Source: Welwitschia mirabilis (taxonomy: Eukaryota > Gnetophyta > Gnetopsida > Welwitschiales). Taken from it: a DNA stretch of 25,086 nucleotides. Position numbers and translations under genes: made by a program. Under the pieces are notes generated by a model. It was not told where the DNA came from. It saw nothing but the letters and a program-made list of their open reading frames with translations, and did not search any database. The DNA lies in the NCBI GenBank assembly GCA_051453625.1, contig JBOZIK010000001.1:145179632-145204717 (forward strand). The letters are read 5' to 3'. Positions 9,385 through 18,102 of this stretch are shown piece after piece (the first letter of the stretch is position 1; the number at the start of each line of letters is the position of its first letter).

Positions 9385-10653
9385 ATATTTTTAAAAGGTG
9401 TAGTTGAATCTTCTTCCCGCACACTTCAATCGTACTCACAATCTTTGGAAGAAACTTCTAACAAAACTAAGGAAAACATTGATCAAGTCCTTCAACAAAT
9501 AGCCCAAACTAATGATCAAATCCTTAGGGCTCTTAACCACCAACAACAACAAGAAGAAAACCTCCCTACATTCTATGAACCTACAAGCTTATACAACTTT
9601 GAAGGGATTGATAAGAATAGAATCAATGAAATCCAAACCATATCCCATAGGAATGATGAAGAAACCCTTGAAACAAACCACGACAAAACCTATAAAGAAA
9701 ACCAAGAGGACATTGAGTTTAGAAATGCCTTAGAGAGTGATCGATTAGCTGTAAATAGGTTGTTCTTTGGAATAGGATTAGACACATTTGATGATGATCA
9801 TTCAGTAGCAAGTGAGCAAATGTTTGAGGAAGATGACAAATTAGAATGCTACACAATAGAGAATGAATCCATAAGCGACATAAATGAAAGAAACAACATT
9901 GACTTCTTTGAACCACAACCGTTGTCGCTTGTGCAACTGTGTGAGGAAGAATCCCTTGAAAACCTTAATGAAGAGAAGAACATTAGCCAAGAGCCCTTTC
10001 ATGATCCATCCTTTGAAACACCATTATCTTTTTCTCAACAACCTCTTAAGCCTATTATGTCATTTGCATCTTTATTTTCTAAGCAAGACTTAAACTTGAA
10101 TGATGAAGAAAAACCCNNNNNNNNNNCCTTTATATCTTTGAAACTATCTTGTGATACTTTTCTCGATGATCATTCATTCTCTCCAATGGTTTCCAATTCA
10201 TCCTTGTCTTCACCTCAAAACGGTGTCTTGCATGAGTTATTCAGTAAACACAAACATGCTAAGGAATGGATGATTTCTAATTTCGAATGCAAAAATTTTA
10301 CTGCTAATGTTAATGTTCTTCCCATTTTTATAGGTTCATGTATAAATGTTTATAAGGATTCTCTCTTATCGTTGAATGCTTTGTATAATTTTAATTCATC
10401 ACCCAACCCTGGCATTCACAATTTTGAGCCTTCACGCATGCAGTACCTTGGGAAATCCCTTGCAAAGTTTTTAGTTTCTTTGCGCGCTTATAGATTAGAC
10501 TTTTGTTTTAGATTAAATTTTCATCTTAGTATAAACTTTGGCTTTAAAAAAATTAAAAATGCTAAAAAAATCTTGTGCTTGACGCCTTTTCATGCTTTAA
10601 ACAACCCAAGCACTTCCACCTGCATAATCACTGTCTTAAACATTTTTAAGTAG
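9385..10653 (+). CDS. Unrecognised protein of element E (about 400 codons, with a gap inside)
   Basis: Open from 9385 (after TAG) to a stop at 10651-10653. No ATG is found near the start; translation in this frame could begin only from an upstream exon or a non-ATG codon, so the true start is unknown. The N-terminal part has a heptad-like stretch (residues such as NIDQVLQQIAQTNDQILRAL from about 9475), then Gln runs, then a very acidic, Asn-rich middle (about 9640-10010). The C-terminal third turns basic and Phe/Leu/Asn-rich. A 10-N gap at 10117-10126 interrupts it, so frame continuity across the gap is unproven. I see no zinc knuckle or enzyme motif. It may be a diverged gag-like or extra ORF of the element, but I do not recognise it. 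Confidence 0.5.
   Translation: MFLKGVVESSSRTLQSYSQSLEETSNKTKENIDQVLQQIAQTNDQILRALNHQQQQEENLPTFYEPTSLYNFEGIDKNRINEIQTISHRNDEETLETNHDKTYKENQEDIEFRNALESDRLAVNRLFFGIGLDTFDDDHSVASEQMFEEDDKLECYTIENESISDINERNNIDFFEPQPLSLVQLCEEESLENLNEEKNISQEPFHDPSFETPLSFSQQPLKPIMSFASLFSKQDLNLNDEEKPXXXXFISLKLSCDTFLDDHSFSPMVSNSSLSSPQNGVLHELFSKHKHAKEWMISNFECKNFTANVNVLPIFIGSCINVYKDSLLSLNALYNFNSSPNPGIHNFEPSRMQYLGKSLAKFLVSLRAYRLDFCFRLNFHLSINFGFKKIKNAKKILCLTPFHALNNPSTSTCIITVLNIFK
10117..10126. other. Assembly gap (10 N)
   Basis: Ten N in the reading frame of element E. Left flank ends AACCC and right flank starts CCTTT, an overlap of two bases only. The real length is unknown. Confidence 0.95.
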
Positions 10654-11188
10654 GAGACCCTAAATTCCACCCCCTACATAGAATAAGTCATCACCACCTG
10701 AAACCTCATTTCTCATCCCTTCCACTTTGGCAGTTCCTAATAAAATCCACCAACCACCTACCTCTTCCATCCACCTATGAATTCCTAGGATTAGATGATC
10801 CTGGCTGATGGCCCTTAATGAAATAAACTATTAATAAGTGATCACCCTGTCATTCTAACGTAGGTAGAATTTAAGTTTACTTGTAAGTTTCTCAAGAAAA
10901 AGGTTTTACTTATTTTTGAGTTAATTTGTTAAGGTTTAGTTTCAATTAAGGTCTCGCAAATGGAAAATATGGTTAAAGTAAGGTGGAATTTACTTTCATG
11001 CTAAGTTAATTATTTTCAAAGCATTTTATAGGGACAAGAATTGTCTTGATTAGGCTAATGAACTAATGACTTCTTTATGTGTATAAAAAAAATTATTATT
11101 GAATATGAGAAGGATGATTAAAAGAAAATGAAATATCTCCTCTCCAAAAGCACATTATTTAATGATCAATTAAAAATTGAGTTTAGTT

Positions 11189-11330
11189 AACTGCATTGGG
11201 GCTATGGATGCTCATTGGCAATGCAGCTCTAATGATTTATCTTATGACATGTTCAACTGTATCGGGGCTATGAATGCTTGTTGGCAGTGCAACACTAACT
11301 TCTTCATACAACAACATGCTTAACTCCATT
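11189..11330 (+). repeat. 66-bp tandem repeat, about 2.2 units, with hairpin
   Basis: Units start at AACTGCATTGGGGC (11189), AACTGTATCGGGGC (11255) and a partial AACTCCATT near 11321. Both full units share GGGGCTATG-ATGC and TTGGCA-TGCA segments and end in an ACATG-rich tail. In unit 1, CTGCATTG and CAATGCAG form a perfect 8-bp stem. Confidence 0.7.
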
Positions 11331-11593
11331 AGAAGGAGATGTCATAACACTAGATGCCCAATTAGATCAAAATGCTTAAACCATAAAACAAAATATAATC
11401 ATGGAAAAGGTAAAATGGCATGAAAAAGGTGGAATTCGGAGATATTTTTGTGTTTACTTTTCTTAACTTGTGTACTTCGAAATTTGCTTAACTATTTTTT
11501 AATTGATTGCAGGTTTACTTAGAGGATATCTTATTTGCTTGATACTGTGACACATGTTAAATTCAGAATAAAATTTGACAAAATTTGCACTAA

Positions 11594-11633
11594 ATGTGGC
11601 CATTAACTTAGGTATGTGGCCATTAACTTAGGT
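11594..11633 (+). repeat. Exact 20-bp tandem duplication
   Basis: ATGTGGCCATTAACTTAGGT occurs twice head to tail with no mismatch, in the non-coding 3' part of element E. Its identity, amid strongly diverged repeats, suggests a recent slippage event or an assembly artefact. Confidence 0.95.
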
Positions 11634-12575
11634 ATTCTATCTTTTGAATTAGTGGATGATGCATTTTTCATGTTTTGTGTTCCCTGAAAATTGCATTTTT
11701 CTTTAAGCCTTTTCGTTGCAGTTTTCCCTGAAAATACTTGCATCAAAAATCATTTGCTAGCTTTTTGAAAAACTATAACTTGTTCTCAAAGGATTTGTAT
11801 CAAATTTCCTATCTTTGTATCAAAATTTTCCAAAATGTCATATCATTTCCTTACTTGCTATTTCACTTGGACAAATTTTCCATGTTCACCATTCTTCATC
11901 GACTTTTTACTAAGAGACTAGCAAAAGACTAGTTAGGGGTGTGTTTACATGTAAAAATTGACATTATATGCAAGCATAATTGATCACATTAGCATAGGGA
12001 GAAACATTAAAATGCATCCTTTTGTCATATAATAATGTTTTCCACACTTTTTACTACTTTTGCATAAAATTATGGGCTTCCCTTAACATGAGCAAGTAGA
12101 TTACGGCCTTCAAAAGAACTATGCCCACACTAATGAACTTTTAGCATCACATGCCAGCACCGGCCGGTACTATTAGTGCCATCAGCCTTCTGAGGCAAAC
12201 TATTCCAAAACTCACATTCCTGCACCATCTCAAGAAATGCATCACAATTAACTTATTGGCTAAGTCAAAAAATAATCCAAATTAAATCTTTAAACCTGAC
12301 GACACTTGATGGAAGTACAGGATGACACATCGTGGGGACATGTGGCACAACAAGGATGATCATCTGGAAAATACATGATATGGCATTCATTAGCAGCATT
12401 ATCAGCAATTAGAGGCCACGTCATCACTACGTTTGCATAGGAAGACAAAGAATCTTTCCTTGTGGCTACATGCCAAATGTTTGTAACTTCCTCCTTAAGT
12501 AACCGCCTAATGTAATCACCCACCTAATTCTCACCTAACGCAATCATGATGAAGCTTCCCAAGCCTTTCCTTATC

Positions 12576-12583
12576 TATAAAAG
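12576..12583 (+). promoter_or_regulatory. TATA box of E 3' LTR
   Basis: TATAAAAG is followed by GGCCTTGAG, conserved with the 5' LTR box at 7723-7730. Confidence 0.6.
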
Positions 12584-12784
12584 GGCCTTGAGCTCCCATT
12601 GTAAACATCTTTGGTTGGCTTAACATGGGGAAGGCTTGGAGGCTATGACATCATGGCACTTTGATAACCTTTCCTAGGGGCAGAATGATCCGAGGCTAGT
12701 TGACGAGCTTATCTTCTTTACCTCTCTCTTCAATTGATGTAATGTATATCTATTTCAGTTTTAATAAAAGAATTGGTTTGAACC

Positions 12785-12980
12785 CTTTCATTGTTAATAG
12801 ACAAAGTCATTTGATATTAGCATTATTTAGGTACAACTAGTTCTAGAATTAGTTTTAATCCTTTCATTGTTATGGCACAATTCATTTGGCATTAGCAACA
12901 TTTAGAAGAGACTAGTTCTTTAGTAGGTTTCTTCCTTTTATTGTTATTGCACAATTTGTTTGGCATTAGCAATTTTTAGG
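12785..12980 (+). repeat. 75-bp tandem repeat in E 3' LTR, three units
   Basis: Clear units at 12825-12899 and 12900-12973 each run from ATTTAG through CTAGTTCT, a TTTCATTGTTAT or TTTTATTGTTAT segment, CACAATT, TTTGGCATTAGCAA. A more diverged unit precedes them (CCCTTTCATTGTTAATAG to ATTAGCATT). The 5' LTR has only two units at the same place. Confidence 0.75.
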
Positions 12981-13257
12981 CAGAGCTTACTTGATTATTA
13001 AGTTCAGGATATAGGAATCATTGGAGTAAAGGTGGAGAGTTGGACAAATTAGGTAGACCTTTGGAGCATTTATGTTCCCTTGCGTTGTTGATCAAAGATC
13101 ACTTTCTTCTAAACTTTTGGTTTTCATTTTGTTTTCCTTTCTATTACAAGTTGTAATAATTATGTATCTTTTGTAGAATTTACCACGTGTATCCCTATAA
13201 AAGGATGATTCTGAGTGTAAACTCAGATAAATCCAAATCACTACAAAGCTACAATTA

Positions 13258-13530
13258 CCCTTCCAAATTTTGCAAGAAGATGGGGCACTTACTAAAACAT
13301 TGCTTCCAATTTAAGGGCTTCTTAGAGAAGTAAATGAATAAGAGAAGTAATCGCTTACAAAGGACTAAAGAAAACAATCAAATTGAAGAGGGGAAGACAT
13401 ATGTAGCCAGTGTTGATACTTGCTTCAAAGCTAGATAACTCATGGTGGAATTTATCCTTGATGCTAACACTTGGATAGTAGAGTCTAGTGCATTGATTCA
13501 TATGACATCTAATAGACAACATTTCTTAGA
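13258..13530 (+). pseudogene. Element D gag zinc knuckle and protease
   Basis: Right after element E, the frame reads SKFCKKMGHLLKHCF. This is a CCHC zinc knuckle with Cys at 13271, His at 13286 and Cys at 13301; the first Cys is now Ser (TCC). A basic linker follows, then near 13465-13515 TWIVESSA and IHMTSN, the Copia protease motif with its catalytic Asp replaced by Glu. This resumes the gag cut at 7115 and shows where E landed, just upstream of the zinc knuckle. Confidence 0.85.
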
Positions 13531-13559
13531 GTATAAGGAGTGCATCCTTAGTTGTGCTA

Positions 13560-13960
13560 TAGTTGGTAACAAAAAACCTTGCAAGGTGGTCAGTTTTAGT
13601 ATAGTAACTTAAATTTTTAAGTGAAAACATTTTTTGTACTGCATGTATTCGATCTAGATAGAGGTTTACGCTCTATAAGAGTCCTTGCTATGAGCAAGAT
13701 CTTTTCTTTCTTTGATGATGTTGGTTGTAAACTCATTAAGGGGAATGATATAATCATTGAAGGAAAGCTTGCAGATACCTTGTATTTCATAGATGCAGAA
13801 GTCTCAAAATGACAAGCTCAAGCTTATGTCATTACTAAAGGAAGCAATGTAGTCTTTGACATCAATGGCTTAGGCATATTAGAGTAAAATGGTTGAAGTC
13901 CCTATGAGACTGAGGTAGGCTTCTAATTTGAGATTCCTCTATTGCATTTTGTAAACACTG
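13560..13960 (+). pseudogene. Element D GAG-pre-integrase region
   Basis: Open from about 13621 to 13812, with a LHVFDLDRGLRSI block, FFDDVGCKLIKG and LYFIDAE. These correspond to the Copia segment between protease and integrase that normally reads VPDLxxNLLSV, followed by a short beta-rich region and LYxL. The zinc-binding HHCC part downstream is broken, with only a GLGI-like trace. Confidence 0.7.
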
Positions 13961-14560
13961 CATTTATGGAAAACAAAGATGTAATTGTTTTCCAAATAGT
14001 ACTTATAGAGCATCAAGTGAACTTGAATTGATTCATCATGATGTATTTGGACTGACATCAGTTGCCTCAATTGGTGGGTCCCTTTACCTTGTGTTATTTA
14101 TTGATGATTATTCAAGAAAGGTCTAGTTGTAGTTCTTGGACATTTTTGCAAAGTTTAAAAAGTTCAAAATCCTTATAGAAGATTAGATAGGTTGTAAAAT
14201 TAAATATTTACACATTGACAATGGAAGAGAAGTTTGTTCATAAGGGTTTCATTAATTCTATAGATAGCATGGTATTTTTCATCAAAAGACCACTCCTGGA
14301 ACACCACAATAGAATGGGATTGCAAAAAGGATGAATCAAACCTTGGTGAAAAAGATCAAAAGTATGCTTAGTAGCTTTAGTCTTGGACAAAAGTTTTGGG
14401 CATAAGCAGTGATGACAACTAGTTCTCTAATTAATTGATCTCCAACATACGCTCTAGATCGAAAAATTCCAAAGGAAGTTTAGTCTAATAAATAGATACA
14501 TTATGGTCACCTTCATATATTTGGTTGGGATGCCTATGTTTATGTAACACATGATCAAGG
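13960..14560 (+). pseudogene. Element D integrase core
   Basis: Fragments in shifting frames read ELIHHDVFGL, LFIDDYSRKV, LHIDNGREV and, after a break, TPGTPQ with NGIAKRMNQTLV. These are the three DDE-bearing blocks of the Copia integrase in order. The second aspartate (DNG) is kept, and the glutamate block has lysine where glutamate is expected. Stops and frameshifts are frequent. Further on is SLGQKFWA, the usual WxEA-type block after the core. Confidence 0.8.
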
Positions 14561-14899
14561 TTCAAAATCGGATTTCAAATCAGAAAAATGCTATTTCATT
14601 GGCTAGGGACATGGTGTTAAAGAATATAAAATATGAAATCCGAAGCTACAACATGTGTTTTAGTAAGAATGAAATCTTTAAAGACAATAATACACTCACT
14701 AGAAATGAAATAGATGTCATGGGAATGCAAGCTAAATTCGGCCTGAAGTTCAAGAGGCATAGGATTCTCTGCTAATGAGAAGATCTAAAAGAGTCTGAAA
14801 ACCTCTAGGAATGTACATGCTTGCATTTATTTTTCAATTAGCATTTCTTGCAAAAGATGAACTTCCATAAAATTTCCAAGAAACCATAAATTCTAGTGA

Positions 14900-15600
14900 A
14901 GTTGAGAAATGGAAAGCTACTATGGAGGATGAAATCTACTAACTCTTAATGAATCATACATGGGAACTAGTACCTTCACCAAAAGACGGGAAGTTAGTTG
15001 GAAATCAATGGGCATACCCTAAGAAGTGAAATGCTAAAGGAAAAGTTAATACTATAAAGCAAGATTGGTGGCTCAAGGTTTCTCTCAAAAAGCAAGTATT
15101 GATTACGATAAGGTATTTTCTCTAGATGTCAAACTAACAATTATTTGATTTATTTTATTATTAGGAGCTAATTATGATGTAGAATAATAATAAATGGATG
15201 TCAAAACCGCTTTATGAAATGATGACCTAGCAGGGGACATCTTCATGTATCAGCCAAAAGGATATCAGGACATAAAATCAAAGAAGGAATGGTTTGCATA
15301 CTAAGGAAGTTGTTTTATGTACTAAAATAATCTTTAAGGATGTGGAATAAAAAGTTTCATTCCTATGTTATGGGTCTAAGTTTTGAATGGTGTGAAGTAG
15401 ACCATTGTGTCTATATAAAACACATAGATAATACCTTTATGATTTTACTTTTATATGTTGATGACATGCTTCAAGCAAGAAACACTAAAAGAGTCCTCAA
15501 GAAAGTAAAGCCCCAATTATTAGCCTATTTTGAGATGAAAGGCCTCGGAATAACAAACCATGTTTTGGGTATGAAGAGAGACTTGGACTAGACAATAAGC
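14900..15600 (+). pseudogene. Element D reverse transcriptase
   Basis: It starts at SSEVEKWKATMEDEI and continues with TWELVPSPKDGKLVGNQWAY, VAQGFSQKASIDYDKVFSL, a MDVKTA block and IFMYQPKGY. A piece from 15340 to 15591 is still open. It carries the SLRMWNKKFHSYV segment and an intact YVDD catalytic motif at 15454-15465, followed by LAYFEMKGLG and LGM. Those mark the RVT_2 domain. Several earlier stops and at least two frameshifts make it inactive as a whole. It lies in the normal place between integrase and RNase H. Confidence 0.9.
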
Positions 15601-15899
15601 TTTGGGTAAGCTAGCAATAGTATACCAAAATGATATCGCAAGAGTTCAACATAAAAGGTTGCAAACCAGTTAATACCCCAATAGCATTAGAAGTAAAGCT
15701 ACCTAAAGCTTAATGTCCAAAAATAGAAGCTAAAAAACAATAGATGTTTTGGGTGCCAAATGTTAATGTAGTTGGCAATTTCATATATGCAATGGTTTTA
15801 AAATGCCTGATATTGCACAACTAATGGAAGTTGTTAGTAAATATGTTAAATCCTAGACAAGCTCACTAGCCAGCCATAAAGAAGATTCTGCAATACTTA

Positions 15900-16310
15900 C
15901 AGGACACTACAAATTATGCAATCTACTAGAATAAGACAACATAGCCAAAACGGCATGGTGGGTTGATACAGACTATGTAGCTTGCCTTGATGATAGGAAG
16001 TCTACAACTAGCTATATATTTATAAATAACAGAGATGCAGTTAGCTAAAGGAGTAACAAGGAAAAAGAAATATTGCTATCAACAACTGAAGTTCAATATA
16101 TAGCAAAAAATATTACAAGTAACAAAGTAGTATTGCTTCATAGATTGAGAACTAAAGTTGGATTTCCTATCCAAAAAATTGCTCTCTACTATGCCAACCA
16201 ATTACATTACAAGGGCAATAATGCTTGTCAAAAATGTTTAGTTTTACGAATAGGCAAAACACATTGATGTGCAGTTATTGAAGAAGGCAAGATTTATTGG
16301 GGGAGAAGGT
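15900..16310 (+). pseudogene. Element D RNase H domain
   Basis: Recognisable blocks are WVDTDYVACLDDRKSTTSYI, then LLSTTEVQYIAKN and a block ending in a decayed KTKH-like tail at 16260. This is the standard Copia RNase H order. The DxD-like first acidic block and the Glu of TTEVQYI are kept, while the NQSAI/ARTKHI block is poorly kept. Stops fall between the blocks. Confidence 0.85.
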
Positions 16311-16468
16311 ATGACTAGAAAAAAACTATAGTACATGCATTGACAAAACTAGTAAGTACAAAGACATTCCTATGGTGCAGAACTTCTATGGGACTTTACT
16401 GACAAGTCCCAAGTAGGAGCAGCTAAAGTAGAGAAGATTGAGGTAAGACCTAGTCAGGAAGACTAAGG

Positions 16469-16512
16469 AAAGACTTAGTATACACTAAACAAAGACTTAG
16501 TATACACTAAAC
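16469..16512 (+). repeat. Exact 22-bp tandem duplication
   Basis: AAAGACTTAGTATACACTAA plus AC occurs twice in direct succession (16469-16490, 16491-16512), followed by the purine run AAAGGGGAG. It lies in the 3' untranslated part of element D, between RNase H and the 3' LTR. Confidence 0.95.
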
Positions 16513-17059
16513 AAAGGGGAGCAATCAACTAAGAAAGTAAAACATTAGCCAATGCAAGTTAAAGACACCACACAAAGTTGAAAAAAGTAAAAATACTCCT
16601 TAAGCGAAATTAAGGGAAGCTCAAACCGAGCAATGAAAGCAATATAGAATTCTTGAGTGCTTTGGACTTTCTCAAATCAAACATACTATTTCTTGTGATA
16701 GTCAGAGTTTAGTACACTTAGCTAAGAATGCAAGCATGATGTCTACATGCAAGGTAGTAGATTTTTGAAGACATGATTTGGGTGCTTTAGAAGAATAGTG
16801 CCTCTTTTGGAGCTACACCTAGAGTTGGATAATTTGTCTTCAAGTGGGAAATTATTGAAAAGTGAAGACACATTATGTTTTATTCCCTTGTTGTAATGTT
16901 TTAACATTGACTCCATATATGTTGTAAAAGGTGATAACTTTATAATCTCACCTTGGGGCTGTATGACCTTAGGGGGATTATTACAATTAAAAACAAAAAG
17001 GAATTAGTTTACAATATCTAGAAAGTTCTTTGGTATTTTATTGAAACTCACTCTTAGGT

Positions 17060-17069
17060 NNNNNNNNNN
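17060..17069. other. Assembly gap (10 N), probably spurious
   Basis: TCTTAGGT stands on both sides of the gap (17052-17059 and 17070-17077), while the 5' LTR of D has this segment once, as TCTTGGGT. Overlapping contig ends joined without merging would explain it. Confidence 0.85.
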
Positions 17070-17246
17070 TCTTAGGTGAGGTTTGTGTATGAATTATATC
17101 GTAAGTTGTCATAGCATAAGGAGTGATTCCTAAAAGAAAAGCAATTTCTAGAAAAACACTAGAGCTGAAGCTTAATGCTTGTAATTGGGTTGTTTTTCAC
17201 TCTCTTGACTAATAAGAGCTTTGTAGTACTCTTCCTATGGTTTTTT

Positions 17247-17259
17247 CCCCACATTGGGG
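17247..17259 (+). other. Conserved LTR hairpin, D 3' LTR version
   Basis: CCCCA and TGGGG form a 5-bp stem with a 3-nt loop, set between runs of T and followed by CTACATTAAATC. The equivalent sites in the B LTRs pair with different bases. Confidence 0.5.
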
Positions 17260-17283
17260 TTTTCTACATTAAATCTTACATTA

Positions 17284-17594
17284 CACTATCGACTATAGAT
17301 GCTTCATTCTTAGTGATCTAGCCTTCTAAAAGTCACACTTGTATGGATGTGTGATAACTGCATGGACATGAAAAACTTGTACAATTGCAACAAATGAATG
17401 TCTAGATGCTCCAAAACTTTTGTAGATGGTCGCTTACTTCACTTGCTTTGTTTCGCTCCATGAAGGTTGTTCTACTTTGTTCAATTCACTTTAGTTGCTC
17501 GACTTCATTTCACTTGCCAGGTTTCAAACATCAGACTAGTCATCAATTGTACGAGATCAAAAATGGGATCAAACCTTGAAATCCATAAGAACCA
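17284..17594 (-). pseudogene. Leader and possible gag start of element B, right of D
   Basis: About 310 bp lies between the D 3' LTR and a minus-strand primer binding site, on the strand and in the order expected for the displaced 5' part of B. One minus-strand reading begins MERNKASEVSDHLQKFW near 17455, but I cannot match it firmly to gag. It may be untranslated leader. The call rests mainly on position. Confidence 0.4.
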
Positions 17595-17607
17595 CCCTTT
17601 GATACCA
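17595..17607 (-). other. Primer binding site of element B (minus strand)
   Basis: The minus strand reads TGGTATCAAAGGG, matching the plant initiator-Met site TGGTATCAGAGC at 10 of 12 positions. LTR-like sequence lies on its 5' side (to the right). Confidence 0.6.
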
Positions 17608-17684
17608 CCACTTAATAAATGGCATCAAAAGGAAAAATGCTGAAAAAAACAAAAGGAAAATAGAAAGCCATTTACATGTTAAAA

Positions 17685-17701
17685 CCCTCAAAGTTTGAGG
17701 G
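17685..17701 (-). other. Conserved LTR hairpin, B 5' LTR version
   Basis: CCCTCAAA and TTTGAGGG form a perfect 8-bp stem around a single G. In the homologous place the B 3' LTR has TCCTCA/TGAGGA and the D 3' LTR has CCCCA/TGGGG. Confidence 0.55.
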
Positions 17702-18030
17702 AAACATCCACAAGAAAGTAGTGTAGAGCTCTTCCTACAAAAATAAACTAACAAACAAGCCAATAATGGCTTCAATCTTTAGATCGCAAACTCTCTAATA
17801 AGGCTAATTAAGCCAAATGGTGTGAAAACAACTCAATGTCTGATAAAACAAACCAAAGACACAAAAATTTACATGGTAAAATGCTCTAATGCAAAGGGAA
17901 ACATCCATAAGAAGCAAGTGTGGGGCTAATGAGACTATTGTACAACTCGTTGAAGCATGCATTTCACACCATCCAACAATCCTGAGTATTGTAACCATCA
18001 AAGAGAAGAGGTTAGAGAATAGATGACACT

Positions 18031-18102
18031 TGTATGTGTGTGTGAGTGAGAGAGTGTGAGTGAGACAGTGAGAGAGTGAGAGAGTGTGAGAGAGAGAGAG
18101 AT
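18031..18102. repeat. (GT)n/(GA)n compound microsatellite
   Basis: A run of GTGTGTGAGTGAGAGAG-type dinucleotide repeats. It begins GT-rich, becomes GA-rich, and ends in GAGAGAGAGAGAG. Confidence 0.9.

Larger units (their letters stand above)
10654..11941 (+). other. 3' internal region of element E, non-coding
   Basis: About 1.3 kb without a convincing reading frame. It contains a 66-bp tandem repeat (11189-11320), an exact 20-bp tandem duplication (11594-11633), and a purine-rich stretch at about 11923-11941 directly before the 3' LTR that may be the polypurine tract. No pol or env-like motif was found in six frames. Confidence 0.5.
7123..13253 (+). mobile_element. LTR element E, non-autonomous, gypsy-like, inserted in gag of D
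   Basis: A 6.1-kb element bounded by two long direct LTRs (7123-8328 and 11942-13253) that match at about 80% or better by eye over more than 1.1 kb. The 5' LTR is followed by a decayed tRNA-Asp-type primer binding site (8335-8352). Between the LTRs is 3.6 kb with one long reading frame and no trace of protease, reverse transcriptase, RNase H or integrase motifs. It cleanly separates the gag halves of element D. The primer type is used by Athila/Tat-like Ty3/gypsy elements, so I infer a non-autonomous derivative of that branch. The target duplication is not clear. Confidence 0.8.
11942..13253 (+). mobile_element. 3' LTR of element E
   Basis: It starts TGTTTACATG directly after a purine-rich tract (TTAGGGG) and ends near GCTACA at 13253. 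It is about 100 bp longer than the 5' LTR because of an extra segment at about 12030-12080 and one more unit of the 75-bp repeat (12825-12899 and 12900-12973). Immediately after it, the zinc knuckle of element D gag resumes. Confidence 0.85.
5942..17283 (+). mobile_element. Copia element D, inserted in B and split by E
   Basis: Plus-strand order is 5' LTR (5942-6423), primer binding site (6426-6439), gag (6480-7115), element E (7123-13253), zinc knuckle, protease, integrase, reverse transcriptase and RNase H (13258-16310), and 3' LTR (16856-17283). Without E it is about 5.2 kb, the usual Copia size. Its LTRs agree at roughly 80% by eye. The 3' LTR lacks about 70 bp at its 3' end compared with the 5' LTR, and no target site duplication is visible. 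Confidence 0.85.
16856..17283 (+). mobile_element. 3' LTR of Copia element D (3' end truncated)
   Basis: It begins TGAAAAGTG after a purine-rich CAAGTGGGAAATTAT tract, the expected polypurine tract setting. It matches 5942-6350 of the 5' LTR by eye. After ACATTAAATCTTA (about 17279) the two copies diverge, so roughly the last 70 bp of the LTR are missing here. A 10-N gap interrupts it at 17060-17069. Confidence 0.85.

Noticed and set aside
9719-10093. Shorter frames overlapping the 400-codon frame of element E (both strands)
   Set aside because: They are shadows of the longer frame, with low-complexity translations and no independent support.
12290-12523. Minus-strand frame of 77 codons in the E 3' LTR
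   Set aside because: It lies in LTR sequence, and the 5' LTR copy is not open in the same frame.
7118-13258. 5-bp target site duplication around element E
   Set aside because: TTTAT on the left and ATTAC on the right do not match well. The ends have probably mutated or the boundaries are off by a few bases.
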